DNA of 11,874 bases, from NCBI GenBank assembly GCA_903919165.1, contig CAIXHJ010000284.1:1-11874 (forward strand). The letters run 5' to 3'. The DNA is from an uncultured Holophagaceae bacterium (lineage in GTDB: Bacteria; Acidobacteriota; Holophagae; Holophagales; Holophagaceae). A model generated the notes under the pieces. That model saw only the letters and a list, made by a program, of their open reading frames with translations, ran no database searches and was not told the origin of the DNA. Both the position numbers and the translations under genes were made by a program. Shown one piece after another: positions 6,648 to 11,874 of this stretch (position 1 is the first letter of the stretch; every line of letters starts with the position of its first letter).

Positions 6648-7901
6648 CTAGGCGTAGAATCCGCGGTACCTCATGGCCTGGGCGACACGGTCAAGGGCGA
6701 GGATGTAGGCCCCGATACGGGGGTTGGTCTTGTACTTGTCGGTGGTGGCGAAGGTGGCCTGAAAGGCATGGGTCATGTAGTCCACCAACCGCTCGGCGAC
6801 TTCACGTTCACGCCAGTAGAACCCCTGGCGATTCTGCACCCACTCGAAGTAACTGACGGTGACGCCGCCGGCATTGGCCAGGATGTCGGGCACTACCAGG
6901 ACACCGTGTTCCAGGAGGATGGGGTCGGCCTCGGGCGTGGTGGGTCCGTTCGCGCCTTCCACGATGATCTTGGCGCGCACCTGCGCGGCATTCTGCTCCG
7001 TGATTTGATTCTCGGTGGCGGCGGGAACCAGGATGTCCACGGCATGGGTGAGGAGGGCCGAGGGTTCCATGGGTTCGGCACCTTTGAATCCGGTCACGGT
7101 CCTGGCCTCGGACCAGTGTTTGAGCAGGGCATGGATGTCGAGACCCCGGTCGTTCTTGATGGCACCTTTCAGATCGCTCACGGCCACGATGCGGGCACCG
7201 GCCTCGTGAAGCAGGCGGGCCGTCTGACTGCCGACATTGCCGAATCCCTGCACGGCCACGGTGGCTCCGGCAAGAGGTTTGCCCAGGCGCTGCATGGCTT
7301 CCCGCGCGGTGATCAGGATGCCCCTCCCGGTGGCCTCCGTGCGCCCGAGGCTACCGCCGAGCCCGAGGGGCTTCCCGGTGACGACTGCATTCTCGATGCG
7401 GCGCACATGCATGGAATAGGTGTCCATCACCCAGGCCATGGTCTGGGAGTCAGTCCCCATGTCGTTGGCTGGTACGTCCCTGTCAGGACCTAGGATGTCC
7501 ATGATCTCGGCGATGTAGCGGCGGGTGATGCGCTCCTTTTCCCCCGTGCTCAGGCGGGAAGGGTCACACACGACGCCCCCCTTGCCGCCGCCGAAGGGTA
7601 CATCGACCACGGCGCATTTCCAGGTCATCCAGGCGGCGAGAGCCCTGATTTCATCAAGGGTGACGTTCAAGTCGTACCGAATGCCGCCCTTGGCTGGTCC
7701 CCGGGCCGTGCTGTGCTGGACGCGGTAGCCCGTGAAGACTTCCCACTGGCCGCTGTCCATGAGAACAGGAAGGCTCACGATCATGGAACGGTTGGTGGCC
7801 ATGAAGACCTTGAACAGGGCGTCATCCAGGCCATAGAGCTGGGCAGCCACGCGTAGACGGGCCTGCATCGCTTCGTAAGGATTGATCTGGGTGATAGACA
7901 T
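6648..7901 (-). CDS. gdhA: Glutamate dehydrogenase (hexameric type, NAD(P)-dependent)
   Basis: A 417-residue Glu/Leu/Phe/Val dehydrogenase family enzyme that interconverts glutamate with 2-oxoglutarate and ammonium in the cytoplasm. Substrate and catalytic residues fall at family spacing: Lys71 (GPAKGGIRY), Lys95 (MTWKCA), Lys107 (PFGGGKGG) and Asp147 (PANDMGT); the intervals match Lys89, Lys113, Lys125 and Asp165 of Clostridium symbiosum GDH. The dinucleotide-binding loop GFGNVGS is at 219-225, with Asp243 at the end of the next strand, which is compatible with NAD use but does not settle the cofactor. The ATG at 7901 is preceded by AGGAG (7911-7915) that overlaps the rsfS stop, so it is probably translated as the last gene of the rplU operon. 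It converges with the hyf operon 15 bases away. Glutamate rather than another amino acid as substrate is likely but inferred. Confidence 0.95.
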   Translation of the reverse strand: MSITQINPYEAMQARLRVAAQLYGLDDALFKVFMATNRSMIVSLPVLMDSGQWEVFTGYRVQHSTARGPAKGGIRYDLNVTLDEIRALAAWMTWKCAVVDVPFGGGKGGVVCDPSRLSTGEKERITRRYIAEIMDILGPDRDVPANDMGTDSQTMAWVMDTYSMHVRRIENAVVTGKPLGLGGSLGRTEATGRGILITAREAMQRLGKPLAGATVAVQGFGNVGSQTARLLHEAGARIVAVSDLKGAIKNDRGLDIHALLKHWSEARTVTGFKGAEPMEPSALLTHAVDILVPAATENQITEQNAAQVRAKIIVEGANGPTTPEADPILLEHGVLVVPDILANAGGVTVSYFEWVQNRQGFYWREREVAERLVDYMTHAFQATFATTDKYKTNPRIGAYILALDRVAQAMRYRGFYA

Positions 7902-7913
7902 GGAGCTCTTCTC

Positions 7914-8276
7914 CTAGGATTCAGGGCGGATCTCGGCAGGCAGTTCCAGTTCGCGGCCGGCGTTCCACAGGCCTTCGAGGTTGTAGTGTCGGCGGGTCTC
8001 CTCGTCCATGACATGGACCACGAGGTCGCCGAAATCGAGCAAGACCCAGTTGCCGTTGGTCTCGCCCTCTCGTGAAATAGGCCGTTCACCCGTCAGTTTC
8101 AAGGCATCCTCGACGGCCTCGGCGATGGCGCGATTCTGGCGGTCACTGCCTCCGCTCATGAAGGCGAACATATCGGTGAAGCTGGCGATGTCTGATACGT
8201 CCAGGATGCGGATGCGGAAGGCTTTCTTGGACCGGGCGGCGTCGACAACAGTCGCGAGCCGGGAATCAAGGGTCAT
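7914..8276 (-). CDS. rsfS: Ribosomal silencing factor RsfS (Iojap family)
   Basis: A 120-residue protein of the RsfS/Iojap/YbeB family, which binds ribosomal protein L14 on the large subunit and blocks joining with the 30S subunit when nutrients run low. Family signatures are clear: DVSDIASFTDMF (26-37), SGGSDRQNRAIAEAV (41-55), WVLLDFGDLVVHVM (77-90) and YNLEGLW (98-104). Length is normal. The ATG at 8276 has GGAG five bases upstream and lies 17 bases after nadD. The nadD-rsfS order is widespread in bacteria, which supports both calls. Its stop overlaps the gdhA ribosome binding site. Confidence 0.95.
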   Translation of the reverse strand: MTLDSRLATVVDAARSKKAFRIRILDVSDIASFTDMFAFMSGGSDRQNRAIAEAVEDALKLTGERPISREGETNGNWVLLDFGDLVVHVMDEETRRHYNLEGLWNAGRELELPAEIRPES

Positions 8277-8293
8277 GCGGGCTCCAGAGCAGG

Positions 8294-8911
8294 CTAACGA
8301 TACAGGTTTTCAGAGCGGATGGTACCTAGAACTTGCGGAGGCACCCCCTCGGGGTCTTCCAATGGTGTCGCGCGGAGGCGCTCCCGCAGGTCGGCGGAGG
8401 CCAGATCGAGCCCAGTGGTGGGCAGCGCTACGAGTTCGCCCGGGTTTCCACTCCAAGTGGAGGTGGCATGGACTCCCGTAACCTGTGGCAGTAGGAAGGG
8501 GGCCCCCGGGCGCAGGGCCACAGCCGCAGAGGCCAATTCGAAGATCCGTTGCACCCGGCGCCAACTGGGCAGGCCCGGCAGTTGATCGCTGCCCATGATC
8601 AGGATCCAGGCCGTCCCAGGTTCGCGCCCAGCAAGACTCTCCAGGGTGTCCACGGTGTAGCTGGCACCGCCCCGTTCGACTTCGATGGTCTCCACCCGGC
8701 ACCTCCCATCAAATCCCTCCAGGGCGTCGGTCAGGAGGCGGAGGCGGGAATGGACATCGGGCCCGCCGGGATCGGGCTTGTGGGGGCTGAGGGCTGTCGG
8801 AACGAAGCGAAGTTCGTCCAGGTCCAGCTGGTCCAGGGCGAGGCGTGCGAGGCGCAAGTGGCCTTCATGCGGGGGGTTGAATGCTCCACCCAGGAGGCCG
8901 ACGCGCTTCAT
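8294..8911 (-). CDS. nadD: Nicotinate-nucleotide adenylyltransferase
   Basis: A 205-residue cytoplasmic nucleotidyltransferase that joins nicotinate mononucleotide to AMP from ATP, making deamido-NAD in NAD synthesis. The N-terminal GGAFNPPHEGH (8-18) is the nucleotidyltransferase signature with its HxGH. Further NadD marks are SPHK (42-45), GASYTVDTL (82-90), IMGSDQL (105-111) and Trp117. The usual C-terminal ISSTxIR motif is worn down to LASADLR at about 170-176. Start ATG 8911 overlaps the obg stop by four bases (ATGA), a classical coupled arrangement, and a GGAGAGG-like site precedes it inside obg. Length is close to the family norm (about 190-215). Confidence 0.94.
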   Translation of the reverse strand: MKRVGLLGGAFNPPHEGHLRLARLALDQLDLDELRFVPTALSPHKPDPGGPDVHSRLRLLTDALEGFDGRCRVETIEVERGGASYTVDTLESLAGREPGTAWILIMGSDQLPGLPSWRRVQRIFELASAAVALRPGAPFLLPQVTGVHATSTWSGNPGELVALPTTGLDLASADLRERLRATPLEDPEGVPPQVLGTIRSENLYR

Positions 8912-9996
8912 CGCCCCTCTCCAGCTATCTCACCGCGCTCAATGCTCGGTGCTCCCATGCTGTCGCCATGCTGGATTGCGGAGCTGGGGTCTCTTTTCAG
9001 GGCTGCGTCCACTGCGAAGGCCAGTTCGCGCAGCCCTTCCCCGGTGACACCTGAGATGAAGATGGGCTTCTGACCTCGGTCGGCGCATAGGGCCACGAAG
9101 GCCTCGCGTCGCGCGTCATCCTGGAGGGCATCGAGCTTGGTGCCCACCAGCCAGCGGGGTTTGGCGGCCAACACCGGGCTGAAGGCCTTCACTTCGCCCT
9201 CGATGATGCGGATGGCGTCGGCGGGCTCTTCGACGGGGTCGGAGAGGTCCACCAGCTGCAGCAGCATGCGGGTGCGCTCCACATGGCGCAGGAACTGGAT
9301 GCCGAGGCCCGCGCCCTCCGCGGCTCCCTCGATGAGGCCGGGAATATCCGCGATGACCCAGCTGTCCATGATGTCTCCACCGAAGCGGTCCAGACTCACC
9401 ACGCCAAGCTGAGGCTCCAGGGTGGTAAAGGGGTAGTCGGCGATCTTGGGGCGGGCGGCGCTGAGGCGGCTCACCAGGGTGCTTTTACCGGCGTTGGGGA
9501 AGCCCACCAGCCCCACATCGGCAATGAGCTTGAGCTCCAGGTCGAGGATGCGCTCCTCGCCCTCCTCGCCAGGCTGGTGGTGTCGCGGCGTGCGGTTGGT
9601 GGAGCTCTTGAAGTTCGTGTTGCCCAGGCCACCCCGGCCGCCCCGGGCCACACAGACGTCCTCGCCTGGAGAGAGCAGTTCCGCCAGCACCTCGCCGGTT
9701 TCGCCATCCTTGACGACAGTTCCCAGTGGAACATCAAGGGTGACGTCCAAACCGTCCTTGCCATGGCGCATGCAGCCCTCGCCCTGGCGCCCGCGCTCAG
9801 CGACGAAGTCACGCTTGCTGCGGTAGGGGTTGAGTGTGTTCAAGGCCTTGTTGGCGCGAAGGAAGACTGAACCGCCCTTGCCGCCATCACCGCCGTCCGG
9901 CCCGCCTTCGGGAGCGAATTTCTCGCGGCGGAAGCTCATGGCTCCCGAACCGCCATGGCCAGCGGCGACGCGGAGCTGGACTTGGTCGAGGAACAT
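8908..9996 (-). CDS. obg: Obg/CgtA GTPase, ribosome assembly
   Basis: A 362-residue Obg-family GTPase that works in late 50S assembly and stress signalling. The glycine-rich Obg fold covers about 1-158 (AAGHGGSGAMSFRREKF, then GGPDGGDGGKGGSV). The G domain follows: GFPNAGKS (P-loop, 165-172), YPFTT (188-192, switch I), DIPG (217-220), TKLD (286-289, where NKxD is usual) and SGVTGEG (315-321). After residue about 335 only a short polar tail remains, so there is no long C-terminal OCT-type extension. ATG 9996 is supported by the exact family N-terminus MFLDQVQLRV and an AGGA site nine bases upstream. It sits after rplU and rpmA, the usual order, and overlaps nadD by four bases. Confidence 0.96.
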   Translation of the reverse strand: MFLDQVQLRVAAGHGGSGAMSFRREKFAPEGGPDGGDGGKGGSVFLRANKALNTLNPYRSKRDFVAERGRQGEGCMRHGKDGLDVTLDVPLGTVVKDGETGEVLAELLSPGEDVCVARGGRGGLGNTNFKSSTNRTPRHHQPGEEGEERILDLELKLIADVGLVGFPNAGKSTLVSRLSAARPKIADYPFTTLEPQLGVVSLDRFGGDIMDSWVIADIPGLIEGAAEGAGLGIQFLRHVERTRMLLQLVDLSDPVEEPADAIRIIEGEVKAFSPVLAAKPRWLVGTKLDALQDDARREAFVALCADRGQKPIFISGVTGEGLRELAFAVDAALKRDPSSAIQHGDSMGAPSIERGEIAGEGR

Positions 9997-10012
9997 GGTG
10001 GCGCGTCCTGGA

Positions 10013-10033
10013 TCTTCAGTCTTCAGTCTTCAG
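10013..10033. repeat. Three tandem copies of a 7-bp word upstream of obg
   Basis: TCTTCAG is repeated three times without interruption (CTGAAGA on the coding strand), 17 to 37 bases before the obg ATG. A fourth single copy lies at 10371-10377, overlapping the rpmA ribosome binding site. It is untranslated. Function unknown: it may be slippage-prone leader sequence or may affect obg translation. Confidence 0.75.
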
Positions 10034-10055
10034 GGACGGGACCGGGACATGAAAT

Positions 10056-10082
10056 GGCGCGCAGCCGTGGAGGCAGCGCGCC
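10056..10082 (-). promoter_or_regulatory. Strong GC hairpin between rpmA and obg, possible attenuator or processing site
   Basis: GGCGCGC (10056-10062) pairs perfectly with GCGCGCC (10076-10082). After an A/A mismatch on the + strand, GCC and GGC extend the stem, leaving a five-base loop at 10067-10071. On the obg strand it is followed by ATTTCATG, only a weak U-tract, so it is a poor intrinsic terminator but could weaken read-through from rpmA to obg or mark an RNA processing site. It lies in the 104-base rpmA-obg spacer. Confidence 0.5.
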
Positions 10083-10100
10083 GGGTGGTTCGGGGCTGGA

Positions 10101-10361
10101 TCAGCCCTCGATGGGATCGATGTGGATGAAGCGGCCGCTCTGGCCCTTGTCCTGGAAGCGGACCTTGCCCTCGATCTTAGCGAAGAGGGTGTGATCCTTG
10201 CCCATGCCGACGTTGATGCCGGCCTTGAACTTGGTGCCGCGCTGGCGGACGAGGATGGAACCGCCGGGAACCAGTTCTCCCCCGAACTCCTTTACACCAA
10301 GGCGCTGGGAGTGGGAATCGCGACCGTTGCGGCTGGAACCGACGCCTTTTTTATGTGCCAT
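10101..10361 (-). CDS. rpmA: 50S ribosomal protein L27
   Basis: An 86-residue L27, with the standard start MAHKKGVGSSRNGRDS, then QRLGVKEFGGE and VRQRGTKFKAGINVGMGKDHTLFA, and the C-terminal VRFQDKG region. L27 sits near the peptidyl-transferase centre of the 50S subunit, its N-terminal tail reaching the tRNA ends. There is no N-terminal pro-extension of the kind cleaved in Firmicutes; the protein begins directly at MAHKKG. An AAGAGG-type site lies seven bases before the ATG. It follows rplU, separated by 77 bases, and precedes obg by 104 bases, the usual order. Confidence 0.98.
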   Translation of the reverse strand: MAHKKGVGSSRNGRDSHSQRLGVKEFGGELVPGGSILVRQRGTKFKAGINVGMGKDHTLFAKIEGKVRFQDKGQSGRFIHIDPIEG

Positions 10362-10397
10362 GGAAGTACCTCTTCAGTTTGGATGTCGAATGATCAG

Positions 10398-10411
10398 TGA
10401 AACGCGTTTCA
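10398..10411. repeat. Perfect 14-bp palindrome between rplU and rpmA
   Basis: TGAAACGCGTTTCA is a perfect dyad in the 77-base rplU-rpmA spacer. Its shape, with a CG-rich centre and A/T-rich arms, resembles operators of LacI-type regulators, but a transcribed hairpin is equally possible. No regulator gene is present nearby. The rest of the spacer (10362-10438) holds the rpmA ribosome binding site and no gene. Confidence 0.55.
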
Positions 10412-10438
10412 TCACCAACTTGTTCGCGAGCGAAAAAG

Positions 10439-10750
10439 CTAGGCCTTGATGGATTTGATCCGCACTTCCGTGTAGCCCTGGCGGTGGCCCTGGGTCCGCT
10501 GGTAGGTTGTGGTCTTCTTCTTCTTGAAGATGATCACCTTCTTGGCGCGGTCATGGGTGATGACCTCGGCTTCGACCGTGGCGCCGCTCACGGTGGGCTT
10601 GCCCACCTTCAGGTCGCCATCGTTGTCGATGAGGAGGACTTCCTCGAAGGTCACGGCCTGCTTGGGATCCTTCTCCAGCAGTTCCACGCGGAGGATATCG
10701 CCCTCGGCAACGCGGTACTGCTTGCCGCCGGTCTTGATGATTGCGAACAT
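10439..10750 (-). CDS. rplU: 50S ribosomal protein L21
   Basis: A 103-residue L21 with the full family pattern: MFAIIKTGGKQYRV at the N-terminus, the central EEVLLIDNDG and KVGKPTV, and the basic RNA-binding KKVIIFKKKKTT followed by RTQGHRQGYTEVRI near the C-terminus. L21 binds 23S rRNA in the large subunit. The frame is open for 26 more codons upstream, but ATG 10750 matches the family N-terminus exactly and has AGAGG (10756-10760) five bases before it. It is the first gene of the rplU-rpmA-obg-nadD-rsfS-gdhA cluster, with a candidate promoter about 80 bases upstream. Confidence 0.98.
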   Translation of the reverse strand: MFAIIKTGGKQYRVAEGDILRVELLEKDPKQAVTFEEVLLIDNDGDLKVGKPTVSGATVEAEVITHDRAKKVIIFKKKKTTTYQRTQGHRQGYTEVRIKSIKA

Positions 10751-10755
10751 GGAAA

Positions 10756-10760
10756 CCTCT
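10756..10760 (-). promoter_or_regulatory. Ribosome binding site that fixes the rplU start
   Basis: AGAGG on the - strand, five bases before ATG 10750. The same GAAGAGG word with a similar pyrimidine-rich run to the ATG also precedes rpmA (10369-10375), so the two ribosomal protein genes share a start-region pattern. Confidence 0.7.
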
Positions 10761-10829
10761 TCGGTTGGGGCGCATGGGCGGCAGTCCATCGGATGCACTT
10801 GGGAGCCCATGGCCAGGGCAAGGCCCATC

Positions 10830-10858
10830 AGTATGAGGGGAAAGCCCTATCGGCTCAA
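10830..10858 (-). promoter_or_regulatory. Candidate sigma-70-type promoter for the rplU operon
   Basis: On the - strand TTGAGC (10853-10858) and CATACT (10830-10835) are separated by exactly 17 bases. Each matches four of six consensus positions (TTGACA, TATAAT). Transcription would begin near 10823, giving a leader of about 73 bases before rplU. It is the best such pair I found in the spacer; strength and use are inferred. Confidence 0.45.
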
Positions 10859-10935
10859 GGGGAATTCATGAACCTGAGGGCATTGGGCTCCTCGGACCTG
10901 GCTCAGGATGGGATGATCGAGATCCGGAGATTCCC

Positions 10936-11874
10936 ATGGGCCGTGACTTCCAGACCTTCTTGAAGCAGCTCGAGGCCGCGGGCGAATTGAACCGGGTGGA
11001 CGCCGAGGTGGATCCCTTCCTGGAGATGGGTGCCATCGCCGACAGGGTGTCGAAGCAGCCGGGGGGCGGCAAGGGCCTGCTTTTCGAAAAGCCGAAAGGC
11101 AACACCATGCCGGTGGCCATGAACGCCTTCGGCAGCCTCAAGCGCATGGAAATGGCCCTGGGGGTGGACAAGGAACCTCGCGGCCTCGACGCCATTGCCG
11201 ACCGTATCGAAAAGCTAGTTCAGAAGGCCATGCCCAAGCCAGGCACGGGGTTCTTCGAGAAGCTGGCCAAGCTACTAGACCTAGCCGAGGTCGGCCACTG
11301 GATGCCCAAGACCGTGCGGAAGGGCATCTGCCAGGAGCTCGTGCTGAAGGGCGAACAGGTGAAGCTCTGCGATCTCCCGGTACTCACCACCTGGCCCGAG
11401 GATGGCGGCCCCTTCATCACCCTGGGCATGAGCCACACGCGCAACAAGCAGTCCGGTCATCGCAACATGGGCCTCTACCGTCTGCAGGTCTACGACGACC
11501 GCACCCTTGGCTTCCACACGCAGCTGCACCACGATGGTGCCCGCAACCGTCACGGCTACGGCGGGGACGAGCGCATGCCCGTGGCTGTCGGTTTCGGGGG
11601 GGATCCGGTGCTGACCTACGCCGCCACAGCCCCCCTGCCACCCTTCCTCAGCGAGGTCATGTTCGCTGGCTTCCTCCGGGGCGCGGGCATTGAGATGGTG
11701 CCCTGTGTGACGAACGATCTGGAGGTCCCGGCCGACAGCGAGATCGTCATCGAGGGCTACGTGAACCCAGGAGAACTGCGCCGGGAGGGCCCCTTCGGGG
11801 ATCACACCGGCTACTACTCTTTGGCCGACGACTATCCGGTCCTGCATGTCGAAGCCGTCACCATGCGAAAGCAC
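10936..11874 (+). CDS. UbiD-family prenylated-FMN decarboxylase (3' partial)
   Basis: 313 codons are open to the window edge, so the C-terminal part is missing. The protein belongs to the UbiD family, which decarboxylates (hetero)aromatic or acrylic acids using prenylated FMN made by UbiX. Placement against UbiD/Fdc1 puts the metal ligands at Asn177, His198 and Glu240 and the catalytic set at Arg182 (RNMGLYR), Glu284 and Asp289 (EGPFGDHTGYY). The Glu-to-Asp spacing of five equals that of Fdc1, and Asp at the last position is common in bacterial UbiD proteins. ATG 10936 has GGAG six bases upstream and a natural N-terminus (MGRDFQTFLKQLEAAGELN). It could act in ubiquinone or menaquinone synthesis or in aromatic acid metabolism; neither substrate nor exact subfamily can be told here, and no ubiX is in view. 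Confidence 0.93.
   Translation, partial: MGRDFQTFLKQLEAAGELNRVDAEVDPFLEMGAIADRVSKQPGGGKGLLFEKPKGNTMPVAMNAFGSLKRMEMALGVDKEPRGLDAIADRIEKLVQKAMPKPGTGFFEKLAKLLDLAEVGHWMPKTVRKGICQELVLKGEQVKLCDLPVLTTWPEDGGPFITLGMSHTRNKQSGHRNMGLYRLQVYDDRTLGFHTQLHHDGARNRHGYGGDERMPVAVGFGGDPVLTYAATAPLPPFLSEVMFAGFLRGAGIEMVPCVTNDLEVPADSEIVIEGYVNPGELRREGPFGDHTGYYSLADDYPVLHVEAVTMRKH

Larger units (their letters stand above)
10751..10935. other. Divergent intergenic region between rplU and ubiD
   Basis: This 185-base spacer separates two divergently read genes. It contains the rplU ribosome binding site and candidate promoter described separately, plus GGAG at 10926-10929 serving ubiD. No convincing promoter pair for ubiD is visible on the + strand, and no gene is supported here. 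Confidence 0.6.

Noticed and set aside
10093..10107. GGGCTG-GAT-CAGCCC hairpin at the rpmA stop as a terminator
   Set aside because: The stem is six pairs with a three-base loop, overlaps the coding end, and is not followed by a T-run on the - strand.
10423..10434. Small inverted repeat TTCGC-GA-GCGAA next to the rplU stop, as a possible terminator
   Set aside because: The stem is five pairs with a two-base loop, and in the direction of transcription (- strand) the T-run lies before, not after, the stem.
10751..10828. Longer L21 start at 10828 (26 extra residues)
   Set aside because: The extension has no family likeness, and it would start about five bases upstream of the predicted transcription start near 10823; the start at 10750 has a good ribosome binding site and the exact L21 N-terminus.
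10873..10907. CCTGAG ... CTCAGG inverted repeat upstream of ubiD as an operator
   Set aside because: Six-base arms 23 bases apart are expected by chance in GC-rich DNA; no second copy or related motif supports it.
10751..10935. A + strand promoter for ubiD
   Set aside because: TTGGGA (near 10799) and TATGAG-like words are present but the spacing (about 27 bases) is wrong; no acceptable pair was found.

Overview
The window is GC-rich bacterial DNA, densely coded and with almost no spacer. The gene content suggests an anaerobic or facultative bacterium with an ion-pumping, complex I-like membrane complex. Codon style and gene order would fit Acidobacteriota (Holophaga/Geothrix type) or a deltaproteobacterium-like lineage. 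That placement is my impression from the proteins, not something the sequence proves.

Positions 1-6632 (+ strand) hold the distal part of a hydrogenase-4-like operon: hyfB (5' end outside the window), hyfC, hyfE, hyfF, hyfG (30-kDa + 49-kDa-like fusion) and one gene that joins a two-cluster ferredoxin (HyfH-like) to the small subunit (HyfI/NuoB-like). Genes are 1-8 nt apart or overlap. The key point is that the 'large subunit' has none of the four cysteines that bind the NiFe centre: the first pair reads Ser206/Ser209 and the second Ser470/Asn473. The small-subunit Fe-S ligands, eight ferredoxin cysteines and the pump lysines are all present. This is therefore not a working hydrogenase but a member of the energy-converting-hydrogenase-related (Ehr) group, whose substrate is unsettled. 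It is the most interesting system here.

Positions 6648-10750 (- strand) hold a housekeeping cluster read as rplU (L21), rpmA (L27), obg, nadD, rsfS and gdhA. The first five form a familiar bacterial block for ribosome assembly and NAD synthesis. A hexameric-type glutamate dehydrogenase is attached at the end, its ribosome binding site overlapping the rsfS stop. A plausible sigma-70-type promoter lies upstream of rplU. The rpmA-obg spacer holds a strong GC hairpin and three tandem copies of a 7-bp word. The rplU-rpmA spacer holds a perfect 14-bp palindrome. The gdhA and hyf-type operons converge with only 15 nt between their stops.

Positions 10936-11874 (+ strand) hold the first 313 codons of a UbiD-family prenylated-FMN decarboxylase, divergent from rplU across a 185-nt spacer and running off the window. 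No tRNA, rRNA, CRISPR array, insertion sequence or phage gene was seen.
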